Source: Flavobacteriaceae bacterium
GTDB taxonomy: Bacteria > Bacteroidota > Bacteroidia > Flavobacteriales > Flavobacteriaceae
Assembly (NCBI GenBank): GCA_013373385.1
Contig: JABXHX010000051.1
Coordinates: 1-64,000 of the forward strand
Length of the DNA stretch: 64,000 nt
Reading direction: 5' to 3'
Positions 35,844 through 43,710 of this stretch are shown in pieces; the first letter of the stretch is position 1; each line of letters opens with the position of its first letter. Both the position numbers and the translations under genes were made by a program. The notes beneath the pieces are model-generated. The model did not search any database. It saw only the letters and a program-made list of their open reading frames with translations, and had not been told where the DNA came from.

Positions 35844-35942
35844 ATGAAAAATGAATGTACCTGTAATTGTGACGGATGCAAATCTGGAAACTGTGCTAAT
35901 TGCACTTGCGAAAATTGTTCTTGCAACAATTGCAATTGTTAA
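35844..35942 (+). CDS. Metallothionein-like cysteine-rich peptide, 32 residues
   Basis: The frame from ATG 35844 to TAA 35942 encodes MKNECTCNCDGCKSGNCANC followed by TCENCSCNNCNC: 11 cysteines in 32 residues, as repeated CxC and CxxC units, with no aromatic or hydrophobic core. This is the pattern of a metal-thiolate cluster peptide. It is too short for usual gene finders. It lies 60 nt after the broken DUF3703 gene and 120 nt before sigZ, whose protein also ends in a cysteine cluster. Metal binding is inferred from composition. Confidence 0.8.
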   Translation: MKNECTCNCDGCKSGNCANCTCENCSCNNCNC

Positions 35943-35947
35943 TATAT

Positions 35948-36047
35948 TGTCAGTTTGAGTAATTTTTGTTAAAAAATTGTATCGAGAAGTCTTTAGAATA
36001 GGTTCTCGATACAATTCTGATTTACATCAGAATTACTCGAAATGACA
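35948..36047. mobile_element. MITE-like 100-bp palindromic element
   Basis: Ends TGTCAGTTTGAGTAATT (35948-35964) and AATTACTCGAAATGACA (36031-36047) are inverted copies with two mismatches. Inside are a perfect 12-bp inverted repeat TTGTATCGAGAA (35978-35989) / TTCTCGATACAA (36003-36014) and a second hairpin AATTCTGAT-TTAC-ATCAGAATT (36013-36034). It has no coding capacity. A 19-bp internal stretch recurs at 53492 and 60504. It lies directly upstream of sigZ and may carry or block its promoter. Confidence 0.7.
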
Positions 36048-36062
36048 TTTTAAATCATTATA

Positions 36063-36602
36063 ATGACTACTCAACAAGTTTGGGCTCAATATGCAGATGA
36101 CTTAAAACGGTTTATCTTTAGTAAAATTAAAGATGAAGCTGTAGCTGATGATATTTTACAAGATTCATTTATAAAGATTCATACAAAACTCCACACACTT
36201 AAAGACTTAAATAAACTCAAATCGTGGATATTTTCAATCGCTCGAAATTCGGTATTAGATTATTTTAAAGCAACCAACAAAACTTTTGAATATGCTAATT
36301 TTGAAGCTGAAACTTTTATTGAAGAAGATGTTCATACAGAAAAAGATTGTTTACGTGGCATATTGCAAAACTTACCAAAAAAATACCGAGATCCTATTTT
36401 TTTATCAGACATCAAAGGGTTAAAACAAGCTGATGTTGCCAAACAATTACACCAAAATATCACCACTACAAAATCTCAAATCCAACGTGCACGAAAACTC
36501 ATTGCCAAAGGTTTTATAGACTGCTGTGGGTACCGTTTAAATAATGATGGTAAATTGGTTGGTGAAATACAAGAGAAGGAAGATTGTAAAGTTTGTGGGT
36601 AG
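36063..36602 (+). CDS. sigZ: RNA polymerase sigma factor SigZ
   Basis: A 179-residue ECF sigma factor. Region 2 is seen at about 8-70 (LKRFIFSKIKDEAVADDILQ, LKSWIFSIARNSVLDYF) and region 4 at about 105-150 (LPKKYRDPIFLSDIKGLKQADVAKQL, with TTTKSQIQRARKLI). The C-terminal extension has Cys154-Cys155 and Cys175-x2-Cys178, typical of the SigZ group. The cysteine tail could sense metals or redox state (inference). No anti-sigma gene is next to it; a metallothionein-like peptide gene lies just upstream. Confidence 0.92.
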   Translation: MTTQQVWAQYADDLKRFIFSKIKDEAVADDILQDSFIKIHTKLHTLKDLNKLKSWIFSIARNSVLDYFKATNKTFEYANFEAETFIEEDVHTEKDCLRGILQNLPKKYRDPIFLSDIKGLKQADVAKQLHQNITTTKSQIQRARKLIAKGFIDCCGYRLNNDGKLVGEIQEKEDCKVCG

Positions 36603-36666
36603 AACACTGACAATATGGCTTAAATTCTTTTTTGAATAGTTTTTGATAATTGTATGTAAAAACCTT

Positions 36667-36888
36667 ATGAAATATCTTATTGTCTCTCTTTTTATTTTGT
36701 CTTTTGTTGGGGGTATTCTTTATATCAGAAAAAAAATAAAACAACAAAAAACCACTCCTGAAAGTAGAATAAGTGTTTATAAACATCCGAGTATGTTTAA
36801 AAAGCCTTCAATAGAAATGACCAATAAGAGTATTCAAAAAAAAGAAATACACAAAGCTTTTGTTCTTAAAACTAAAAATAACAGCTAA
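36667..36888 (+). CDS. Small single-pass membrane protein
   Basis: A 73-residue protein from the ATG at 36667 with a strongly hydrophobic N-terminal segment (LIVSLFILSFVGGILYI) followed by a basic, soluble tail. No family is recognised. It lies 64 nt after sigZ on the same strand and might be co-transcribed; a role as a SigZ partner is only possible, as it lacks cysteines in the tail. Confidence 0.5.
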   Translation: MKYLIVSLFILSFVGGILYIRKKIKQQKTTPESRISVYKHPSMFKKPSIEMTNKSIQKKEIHKAFVLKTKNNS

Positions 36889-36903
36889 AAGCCACTTACA
36901 AAA

Positions 36904-38859
36904 TCACCTTCTCCTTTTCTTTTTAGGCGCTCTAGAAACTTTCTTTTTTCTGCGATTAAAAGGCACAGCATCATCAAAGGTGTTTTTAGCTGTAGTTGCT
37001 TTCTTATTCTTTTTCCAAGAATTGTTATCTGGCAGTAACACTTTTAGTAAATCTTGTCGTCCAACTTTATTTAGTGTGTTTCTAATCCAATCTTTATTTT
37101 CTTTTTTATACCAAAAGAAAAAACGATGCTGATCTTCTCGTTCTCTTTTTGTTTTTGGTGTTTTGGTTGGTTTTAATGTATAAGGATGATACCCTGAATA
37201 ATAAATTACCGTTGCAACCGTCATTGGCGTTGGTGTAAATCCTTGAACCTGTTCTAACTGAAAACCCATATCTTTTGTTTCAGCTGCCAAATTTGCCATA
37301 TCTTCTACTTCACTCGCTGGATGACTCGAAATAAAATACGGAATCAATTGTAGGTTTAACCTCTTCTTGATGTTTATTTTATCAAAACGCTTTTTAAATA
37401 AATGAAAATATTTAAAAGAAGGTTTACGCATCAGTTTTAACACAGGGTCAGAAGTATGTTCTGGCGCTACTTTTAATCGACCAGAAACATGCTTAGTCAT
37501 CACCTCTTCAGTATATGCGTCTAACTCTTTTGGGTCTGCATTTTTATTGAATTCTGGCACTAACATATCATGTCGAATTCCACTTCCAATAAATGATTTT
37601 TTAATTTTTGGATGCTTGTCTACTGCTTGATACAACTGTGTTAACGGCTTATGAGAAGTATCTAAATTACTACAAATAACTGGCGAAATACAAGATGGTG
37701 CCACACACTTATCACAAATAGATTGTATCTTTCCTTTCATTTGATACATATTAGCCGAAGGCCCACCAATATCAGATAAATAACCTTTAAAATCTGGCAT
37801 ATTAGCAACTGCATCAACTTCCTTTAAAATAGATTCTTGACTTCTACTTGCAATAAACTTTCCTTGATGTGCAGAAATGGTACAAAAACTACATCCTCCA
37901 AAACAACCTCTATGAATATTAATAGAAAACTTAATCATTTCAAAAGCAGGAATTGGACCACGTTTGTCATACTTTGGGTGTGGCAAACGTGTAAATGGCA
38001 AGTCAAAAGAAGCATCAATTTCTTTTTCTGTCATTGTAGGAAAAGGTGGATTAATCATCAATAACTTTTCTCCTACTTTTTGAAAGATTCGCCGAGCTTT
38101 TAATTTATTTGACTCTTGCTCTATTACTTTAAAGTTAGATGCAAATGTTTTTTTATCAGCCAAACAAGCTTCATGTGAATGGATTTCTACATCTTGCCAA
38201 TTTTTTACTACGGGTATTTTCTCTTTATCAGTATGAATCAATACCGCAGTTTGCTTGATATTTTTTAAGCTGGAAAATGGCACACCCTTTTGCAATAATT
38301 CTACAATTTCTCGTAGTGGTTGTTCTCCCATTCCATACACCAGCATATCAGCCTTAGATGTTTCTAATATGGTTGGCAATAATTTATCTGACCAATAATC
38401 GTAATGAGTTACTCTACGCAAAGAGGCTTCAATTCCTCCAATTAACACTGGTATATCTGGAAACTTATCTTTTAAAATTTTAGAATATACTGAAGTAGCA
38501 TAATCAGGTCTAAAACCTTTATCGCCATTTGGTGTATAAGCATCTTTGTCTCTACGTCTTTTACTAGCGGTGTAATTACTCACCATCGGATCCATACATC
38601 CACCAGTTACCGCAAAGAACAATTTTGGAGTTCCGAGTTTTGTAAAATCTTGTAAATTGTCATGCACACTCGGTTGCGGTACTATAGCTACACGTAAACC
38701 ATAACTTTCTAGAATTCGACCAATAACAGCCGGTCCAAAAGAAGGATGATCTACATAGGCATCTCCACTAAATAATATAACATCTAGCTCCTCCCAACCA
38801 CGAAGTTTTACTTCTTTATTTGTAGTTGGCAACCAATTTGACAATCTTAATTCACTCAT
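36904..38859 (-). CDS. YgiQ family radical SAM protein
   Basis: A 651-residue YgiQ protein: N-terminal B12-binding-like part (VILFSGDAYVDHPSFGPAVIGRILE), radical SAM core with the cluster motif CFGGCSFC at about 322-329 in INIHRGCFGGCSFCTISAHQG, and the DUF3362 C-terminal part (QVQGFTPTPMTVATVIYYSGYHPYT). The last 20 residues are very basic. Its function is not settled in the family. Divergent from the M61 peptidase. Confidence 0.95.
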   Translation of the reverse strand: MSELRLSNWLPTTNKEVKLRGWEELDVILFSGDAYVDHPSFGPAVIGRILESYGLRVAIVPQPSVHDNLQDFTKLGTPKLFFAVTGGCMDPMVSNYTASKRRRDKDAYTPNGDKGFRPDYATSVYSKILKDKFPDIPVLIGGIEASLRRVTHYDYWSDKLLPTILETSKADMLVYGMGEQPLREIVELLQKGVPFSSLKNIKQTAVLIHTDKEKIPVVKNWQDVEIHSHEACLADKKTFASNFKVIEQESNKLKARRIFQKVGEKLLMINPPFPTMTEKEIDASFDLPFTRLPHPKYDKRGPIPAFEMIKFSINIHRGCFGGCSFCTISAHQGKFIASRSQESILKEVDAVANMPDFKGYLSDIGGPSANMYQMKGKIQSICDKCVAPSCISPVICSNLDTSHKPLTQLYQAVDKHPKIKKSFIGSGIRHDMLVPEFNKNADPKELDAYTEEVMTKHVSGRLKVAPEHTSDPVLKLMRKPSFKYFHLFKKRFDKINIKKRLNLQLIPYFISSHPASEVEDMANLAAETKDMGFQLEQVQGFTPTPMTVATVIYYSGYHPYTLKPTKTPKTKREREDQHRFFFWYKKENKDWIRNTLNKVGRQDLLKVLLPDNNSWKKNKKATTAKNTFDDAVPFNRRKKKVSRAPKKKRRR

Positions 38860-38889
38860 GCTTTTGCAAAAATACCCAAATTAAACTGA

Positions 38890-38922
38890 TTGGACTATTT
38901 TTTATTTATTGCATTACTTTTG
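38890..38922 (+). promoter_or_regulatory. Promoter of the M61 peptidase gene
   Basis: TTG (38890-38892), 22-nt spacer, TACTTTTG (38915-38922), about 80 nt before the ATG at 39006. Confidence 0.5.
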
Positions 38923-39005
38923 TGAAATATATGTTAAAGCATGAAACGAATTATACTAATATGCGTCTTCTAAGTATCTTTAACCCAAATTTTAGAATTT
39001 ACATT

Positions 39006-40862
39006 ATGAGAAAATTATTATTAGCGATAGTGAGTATCGCTTTTTTAGCTAGCTGTTCTACATCTAATATAGCTGTTAAAAAAAATTTAATTGAAGTTGG
39101 TATTGACTTAAATACTGTTGTTGATGACAAAGTAAAAGTAGAAGTAAATCCTCAAAAAATAAAAGAAGAATCTGTAGTTTACCAAATCCCTGCTATTGTG
39201 CCTGGAACTTATGTTATAAGTGATTACGGTAAGTTTATTTCTGATTTTAAAGCTTATGATTATAAAGGAAATGAACTTGAAGTTAAAAAATTAGACACCA
39301 ATTCGTGGCAAGTTAATAACGCTAAAAAACTAGATAAGATTTCTTACTGGGTTGATGACACTTTTGACACCAAAGAAAAACATAAAATCTATGTAATGGC
39401 AGGAACCAATATAGAAGAAGGTAAAAACTTCTTTTTAAACCTACCAGGTTTTATTGGATACTTTAAAGGAAAGAAAGAATTACCATATCAAATTAATGTT
39501 TCTCACCCAGCACATTTATATGAAACTTCTTCTTTGATAAATAAGAACACAACAAAAACAGATAACACAAAAGATGTTTTTGTAGCTTCCCGTTATGATG
39601 AAATTTCTGATAATCCAATTATGTATGCTCCATTAAACAATGTTAGCTTTACTATGAATGGAATTGAAGTAAACTTTGCCGTGTATTCTCCAAACGGAGT
39701 GCATTCTGCAAAAGACATGGAAGCTGATTTAAAGAAAATGGTGAAAGCACAAACCAATTTCTTAGAAGGTTTTGCTACTACTGATGAATACAATATCTTA
39801 TTGTATTTATTTGATCCTAAAGTATACAAATGGAATAGCTTTGGAGCATTAGAACACCTATCTTCTACAACTGTTGTATACCCAGAAAGCTACTCTAAAA
39901 AACAATTGGCTAACGGAATGATTAACGGAACTGTTTCTCACGAATTCTTCCATATTGTAACGCCTCTTTCTGTGCATTCTGAAGAAATTCATTCATTTGA
40001 TTTCAACAAACCTAACATGTCTAAACACTTATGGATGTATGAAGGAATTACTGAATATTTTGCAAATTTATTCCAAGTAAATCAAGGATTAATCTCAGAG
40101 CAAGAATTCATCGATGAAATGAAATCTAAGATTACAACTTCTATGCGATTTGATGATGCGATGTCGTTTACAGAAATGAGTAAAAACATATTAGACCCTA
40201 AGTATGCTAAAAACTATAGTAATGTTTATATGAAAGGTGCTCTAATTGGTATGTGTTTAGATATTATTTTAAGAGAAGAAAGTAATGGAACTTACGGTGT
40301 AAGAAACTTAATGCTTGATTTATCTAAAAAATACGGAGCAAAAAAAGCTTTTAAAGATGATGAGATTATTGATGAAATTGTAAAAATGACATATCCTGCT
40401 GTTGGAGAATTTTTCAAAAATCATGTTCAGGGAAATACACCAATAAATTATAATGACTTCTTTGCAAAAACAGGAATTGTAAGTAAAGTTGCTGAAGTAA
40501 ACTCTAGATATTTTATTGATGCTAGTAATCAGCCTTTTATTAGTGTTAATCAAAAAAGAGAAATCTATTTTACAAAAAGAACTAATACTGGTTTAGTTGC
40601 ATTAGGTGTAAAAGAAGGAGATGTTTTAAAGAAAGTAAACGGAGAAGAAATCACATTGCAAAATGCTAACAATATTATTGTAAAAACTTTTGGTTGGAAA
40701 CCTGGAGATAAAATTACAATGGATGTTGTAAGAGACGGTAAAAATATTTTACTTAATGGAACAGCTATTGTTCCTAAGACGAAACAAAAAACATTAGTCG
40801 TTGAAGATTTACCAGCAGATAATCCAAAAGCTAAATTGAGAAATGCTTGGTTAAAAGGATAA
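39006..40862 (+). CDS. M61 family metallopeptidase with PDZ domain, lipoprotein
   Basis: A 618-residue protein from the ATG at 39006, which gives a lipobox LASC (Cys17); the longer frame from 38826 has no support. It shows the M61 layout: N-terminal beta domain, zinc site HEFFH in GTVSHEFFHIVTPLSVH with the downstream Glu in WMYEGITEYFAN, and a C-terminal PDZ domain (TGLVALGVKEGDVLKKVNGEEI). Family members are glycyl aminopeptidases or similar; here it would work on the outer face of a membrane. Monocistronic. Confidence 0.93.
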   Translation: MRKLLLAIVSIAFLASCSTSNIAVKKNLIEVGIDLNTVVDDKVKVEVNPQKIKEESVVYQIPAIVPGTYVISDYGKFISDFKAYDYKGNELEVKKLDTNSWQVNNAKKLDKISYWVDDTFDTKEKHKIYVMAGTNIEEGKNFFLNLPGFIGYFKGKKELPYQINVSHPAHLYETSSLINKNTTKTDNTKDVFVASRYDEISDNPIMYAPLNNVSFTMNGIEVNFAVYSPNGVHSAKDMEADLKKMVKAQTNFLEGFATTDEYNILLYLFDPKVYKWNSFGALEHLSSTTVVYPESYSKKQLANGMINGTVSHEFFHIVTPLSVHSEEIHSFDFNKPNMSKHLWMYEGITEYFANLFQVNQGLISEQEFIDEMKSKITTSMRFDDAMSFTEMSKNILDPKYAKNYSNVYMKGALIGMCLDIILREESNGTYGVRNLMLDLSKKYGAKKAFKDDEIIDEIVKMTYPAVGEFFKNHVQGNTPINYNDFFAKTGIVSKVAEVNSRYFIDASNQPFISVNQKREIYFTKRTNTGLVALGVKEGDVLKKVNGEEITLQNANNIIVKTFGWKPGDKITMDVVRDGKNILLNGTAIVPKTKQKTLVVEDLPADNPKAKLRNAWLKG

Positions 40863-40880
40863 TGAAATCTATTTAGAAAT

Positions 40881-40909
40881 AAAAAAAGTGACTTATAGTC
40901 ACTTTTTTT
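40881..40909. terminator. Bidirectional terminator
   Basis: AAAAAAAGTGACT-TAT-AGTCACTTTTTTT between the convergent M61 and PfpI genes. Confidence 0.9.
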
Positions 40910-41645
40910 ATTTCTTTATTACAAGATGCGGAACTTTATCTACATCCCAATCAATTACTAAGCCGCCAGCCAATTGTTGTGCAATCTCTTTTCCATATAA
41001 ATACTCACACAAATACAAGGCAGCTTCAAAAGATTTAGCACCACCTGCAGAAGTAATGTATTTTCCGTCATGTACAAACAAGACCTTCTTTCTAATATCT
41101 AAATCGGGAAACATCTCCCTCATTTTATCAATATCTGAAGGAAATGTTGTTGATACCATTCCTTTTAAAACTCCTGCTTTAGCTAATACAAACGCACCGT
41201 CGCAATGCGATGTAATAAACTCAGCCTCTTTATCAACTCGTCTTACAAAGTCAAGCATGGCTTTGTCTTCTAAATCAGTATCTAAGTGATGTTCTGCACT
41301 TGGCACAACCAAAATATCAATTTTTGGCAGGCTATCTTTTAAATAATTAAAATCAGGAATAATTTTCATTCCTTCAAAAGTCGTTATAGGTTTATCTGTA
41401 TTAGCAACAGTAAACACATTCATTTGTTTTATTCCTTCTCTAAAAATAGTATGTTGAAAAATATCAAAAGGAGCTGTTAACTCGGTATTATATGTCCCGT
41501 TCATAATTAAAAACGCTACATTATATCGCCCCTCCTTTAAGCTTGGAAACTGCTTTAATTCTGTTGTTTGTTGATCATTTTTAATATTAAAATTGCAGCT
41601 AATCATGGTTATCAAAGCCACAACAACAATACTATATTTTTTCAT
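40908..41645 (-). CDS. DJ-1/PfpI family protein with lipoprotein signal
   Basis: A 245-residue class I glutamine-amidotransferase-like protein. The nucleophile elbow is SHCDGAFVLAKAG (Cys near 152), with DILVVPSAEHH before it and a following GKYITSAGGAKSFEAALYLCEYLYG. A lipobox (TMISC, Cys17) implies export, unusual for this mostly cytoplasmic family. The role could be a chaperone, glyoxalase or amidase; it cannot be decided here. Confidence 0.88.
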   Translation of the reverse strand: MKKYSIVVVALITMISCNFNIKNDQQTTELKQFPSLKEGRYNVAFLIMNGTYNTELTAPFDIFQHTIFREGIKQMNVFTVANTDKPITTFEGMKIIPDFNYLKDSLPKIDILVVPSAEHHLDTDLEDKAMLDFVRRVDKEAEFITSHCDGAFVLAKAGVLKGMVSTTFPSDIDKMREMFPDLDIRKKVLFVHDGKYITSAGGAKSFEAALYLCEYLYGKEIAQQLAGGLVIDWDVDKVPHLVIKK

Positions 41646-41759
41646 TCTCTTTTATCTTATGTTTCGATAAAAGTATTAAAATCAGATTTAAGCTGCTAAA
41701 TGATTCTAAAAATGTTTTTTCTTTTGTAGATTTACTTCAAAATCAACCAATTATTCATC

Positions 41760-43703
41760 ATGAAAAAACAAGTCATCAAAACCATTCTATTGTTCTGTAG
41801 CATTGCGTTATTTGTAAGCTGCAATTCTAACTCAAATGATACAGCTAATATTAAGAAACCGGACACCTATGTTCAAGACAATTATACAAAAAAAGAGGTA
41901 ACTATAGCAATGCGAGATGGAACAAAATTACACACCGTAATCTACGCTCCAAAAGACACCAGTAAAAAATATCCTATTCTACTTCAAAGAACACCCTATA
42001 GTTGTACGCCCTATGGAGAGGGTAAATTCAGAACACGTATTGGTCCTAACTCTCAGTTGATGAAAGAAGGAAATATTATTGTGTATCAAGATGTTCGTGG
42101 ACGTTGGATGAGTGAAGGTGTGTATGATAATATGCGTGCATATATTCCAAATAAAACAGGAAAGCAAACTGATGAAACTTCTGACACATACGACACCATA
42201 GATTGGTTAGTTAAAAATGTAGAAAATAACAATGGTAAAGTCGGTACTTGGGGTATTTCTTATCCGGGTCATTATGCAACAATTTCTACAATTGATGCAC
42301 ATCCTGCGTTAAAGGCAGCTTCGCCACAAGCCTGTATTGGAGATTTCTTTTTTGATGACTTTCACCATAATGGCGCTTTTCTATTAAGTTATTTTAGAGC
42401 TATAAAATTATTTGGAACTTACAAAGATAAACCAACAGATACAGCGTGGTATTCTTTCCCTAAAATGAATTCTCAAGATCAGTACCAATTTTTCTTAGAT
42501 GCTGGCCCTCTAAAAAATCTAAACAAATATTTTAGAAACGAAACGGTAGATAATTCAGCTCCTCAAAACAATAATAGAATTGATGATTTTTTCTGGAAGG
42601 AGATTGTTGAGCATCCAAATTACGACTCAGTATGGAAAAGCAAAGGAATCATTCAACATTTAAATAAAGTTCCATCTACAGTTGCAACTATGGTAGTTGG
42701 TGGTTGGTTTGATGCAGAAGATTTATACGGGCCTTTAGAAACTTATAAAGGTATTGAGAAGCACCAACCAAACAATTATAACATTTTAGTCTTTGGGCCT
42801 TGGGATCATGGAGGATGGTCTAGAAGTACTGTAAAAAACACTGTTGGAAATTACTATTTTGGAGATTCCATCTCACTAAAATTTCAAAAAGAAGTTGAAT
42901 CTAAATTCTTTAATCATTTCTTAAAAGGTAGCGGAGATAAAAACTCAGGTTTGCCAGAAGCTTATGTATTTGATTCTGGAAAAAAAGAATGGAAAAGCTA
43001 TGATATTTGGCCTCCAAAAGAAGCTAAAAAGCAAAATTGGTATTTATCTGAAAATCAAAAATTGATAATTGCCCCACCTGTACATAAAAATTATATTAAG
43101 CCTATAAAGTTTATTAGTGATATTAAAAGGCCTGTACCTTACTCTGAAGATATTAAAACTGTATTTACTCCAAGAAAATATATGACAGACGATCAACGTT
43201 TTGCTGCTCGAAGACCAGATGTATTGGTTTTTGAAACGGATGTATTACAAGAAGATTTTACGTTGGCAGGAGATATTTTAGCAAAACTTAAAGTTGCAAC
43301 TACAGGAACCGCTGCTGACTGGATTGTTAAAATAATTGATGTGCATCCAACAGACACAAAGGATAATAATGATAAGATGCAATCGCATTTAAAAATGAGC
43401 AACTATCATTTAATGGTACGTAGTGAAGTAATGCGAGGTAGATTTAGAAATAGTTTTGAGAAACCCGAGCCATTTACACCAAACAAAAAGACACAAGTAA
43501 ACATCAAACTACAAGATGTTTTTCACACCTTTAAAAAAGGACATAAATTACAAATTCAAGTACAAAGTACTTGGTTTCCTTTAATAGATTTAAATCCGCA
43601 GACCTATGTAGACAACATCTATAAAGCAGATGCAAAAGACTTTAAAACGCAAACGCATACGGTGTTTACAGATTCTAGTATCGAGTTTACCGTTTTAAAA
43701 TAA
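41760..43703 (+). CDS. CocE/NonD family hydrolase, lipoprotein
   Basis: A 647-residue alpha/beta hydrolase of the X-Pro dipeptidyl-peptidase/cocaine-esterase family, with lipobox FVSC (Cys21). The nucleophile is Ser167 in VGTWGISYPGHYA; the acid and His are likely in GGWFDAEDLYGPLETY and FGPWDHGGWSRS. A C-terminal jelly-roll domain (from about 460) ends in KKGHKLQIQVQSTWFP. It should cleave an ester or acyl-Pro amide outside the cytoplasm. First gene of the four-gene hydrolase operon; 7 nt before the acylase. Confidence 0.93.
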   Translation: MKKQVIKTILLFCSIALFVSCNSNSNDTANIKKPDTYVQDNYTKKEVTIAMRDGTKLHTVIYAPKDTSKKYPILLQRTPYSCTPYGEGKFRTRIGPNSQLMKEGNIIVYQDVRGRWMSEGVYDNMRAYIPNKTGKQTDETSDTYDTIDWLVKNVENNNGKVGTWGISYPGHYATISTIDAHPALKAASPQACIGDFFFDDFHHNGAFLLSYFRAIKLFGTYKDKPTDTAWYSFPKMNSQDQYQFFLDAGPLKNLNKYFRNETVDNSAPQNNNRIDDFFWKEIVEHPNYDSVWKSKGIIQHLNKVPSTVATMVVGGWFDAEDLYGPLETYKGIEKHQPNNYNILVFGPWDHGGWSRSTVKNTVGNYYFGDSISLKFQKEVESKFFNHFLKGSGDKNSGLPEAYVFDSGKKEWKSYDIWPPKEAKKQNWYLSENQKLIIAPPVHKNYIKPIKFISDIKRPVPYSEDIKTVFTPRKYMTDDQRFAARRPDVLVFETDVLQEDFTLAGDILAKLKVATTGTAADWIVKIIDVHPTDTKDNNDKMQSHLKMSNYHLMVRSEVMRGRFRNSFEKPEPFTPNKKTQVNIKLQDVFHTFKKGHKLQIQVQSTWFPLIDLNPQTYVDNIYKADAKDFKTQTHTVFTDSSIEFTVLK

Positions 43704-43710
43704 TCAATCA

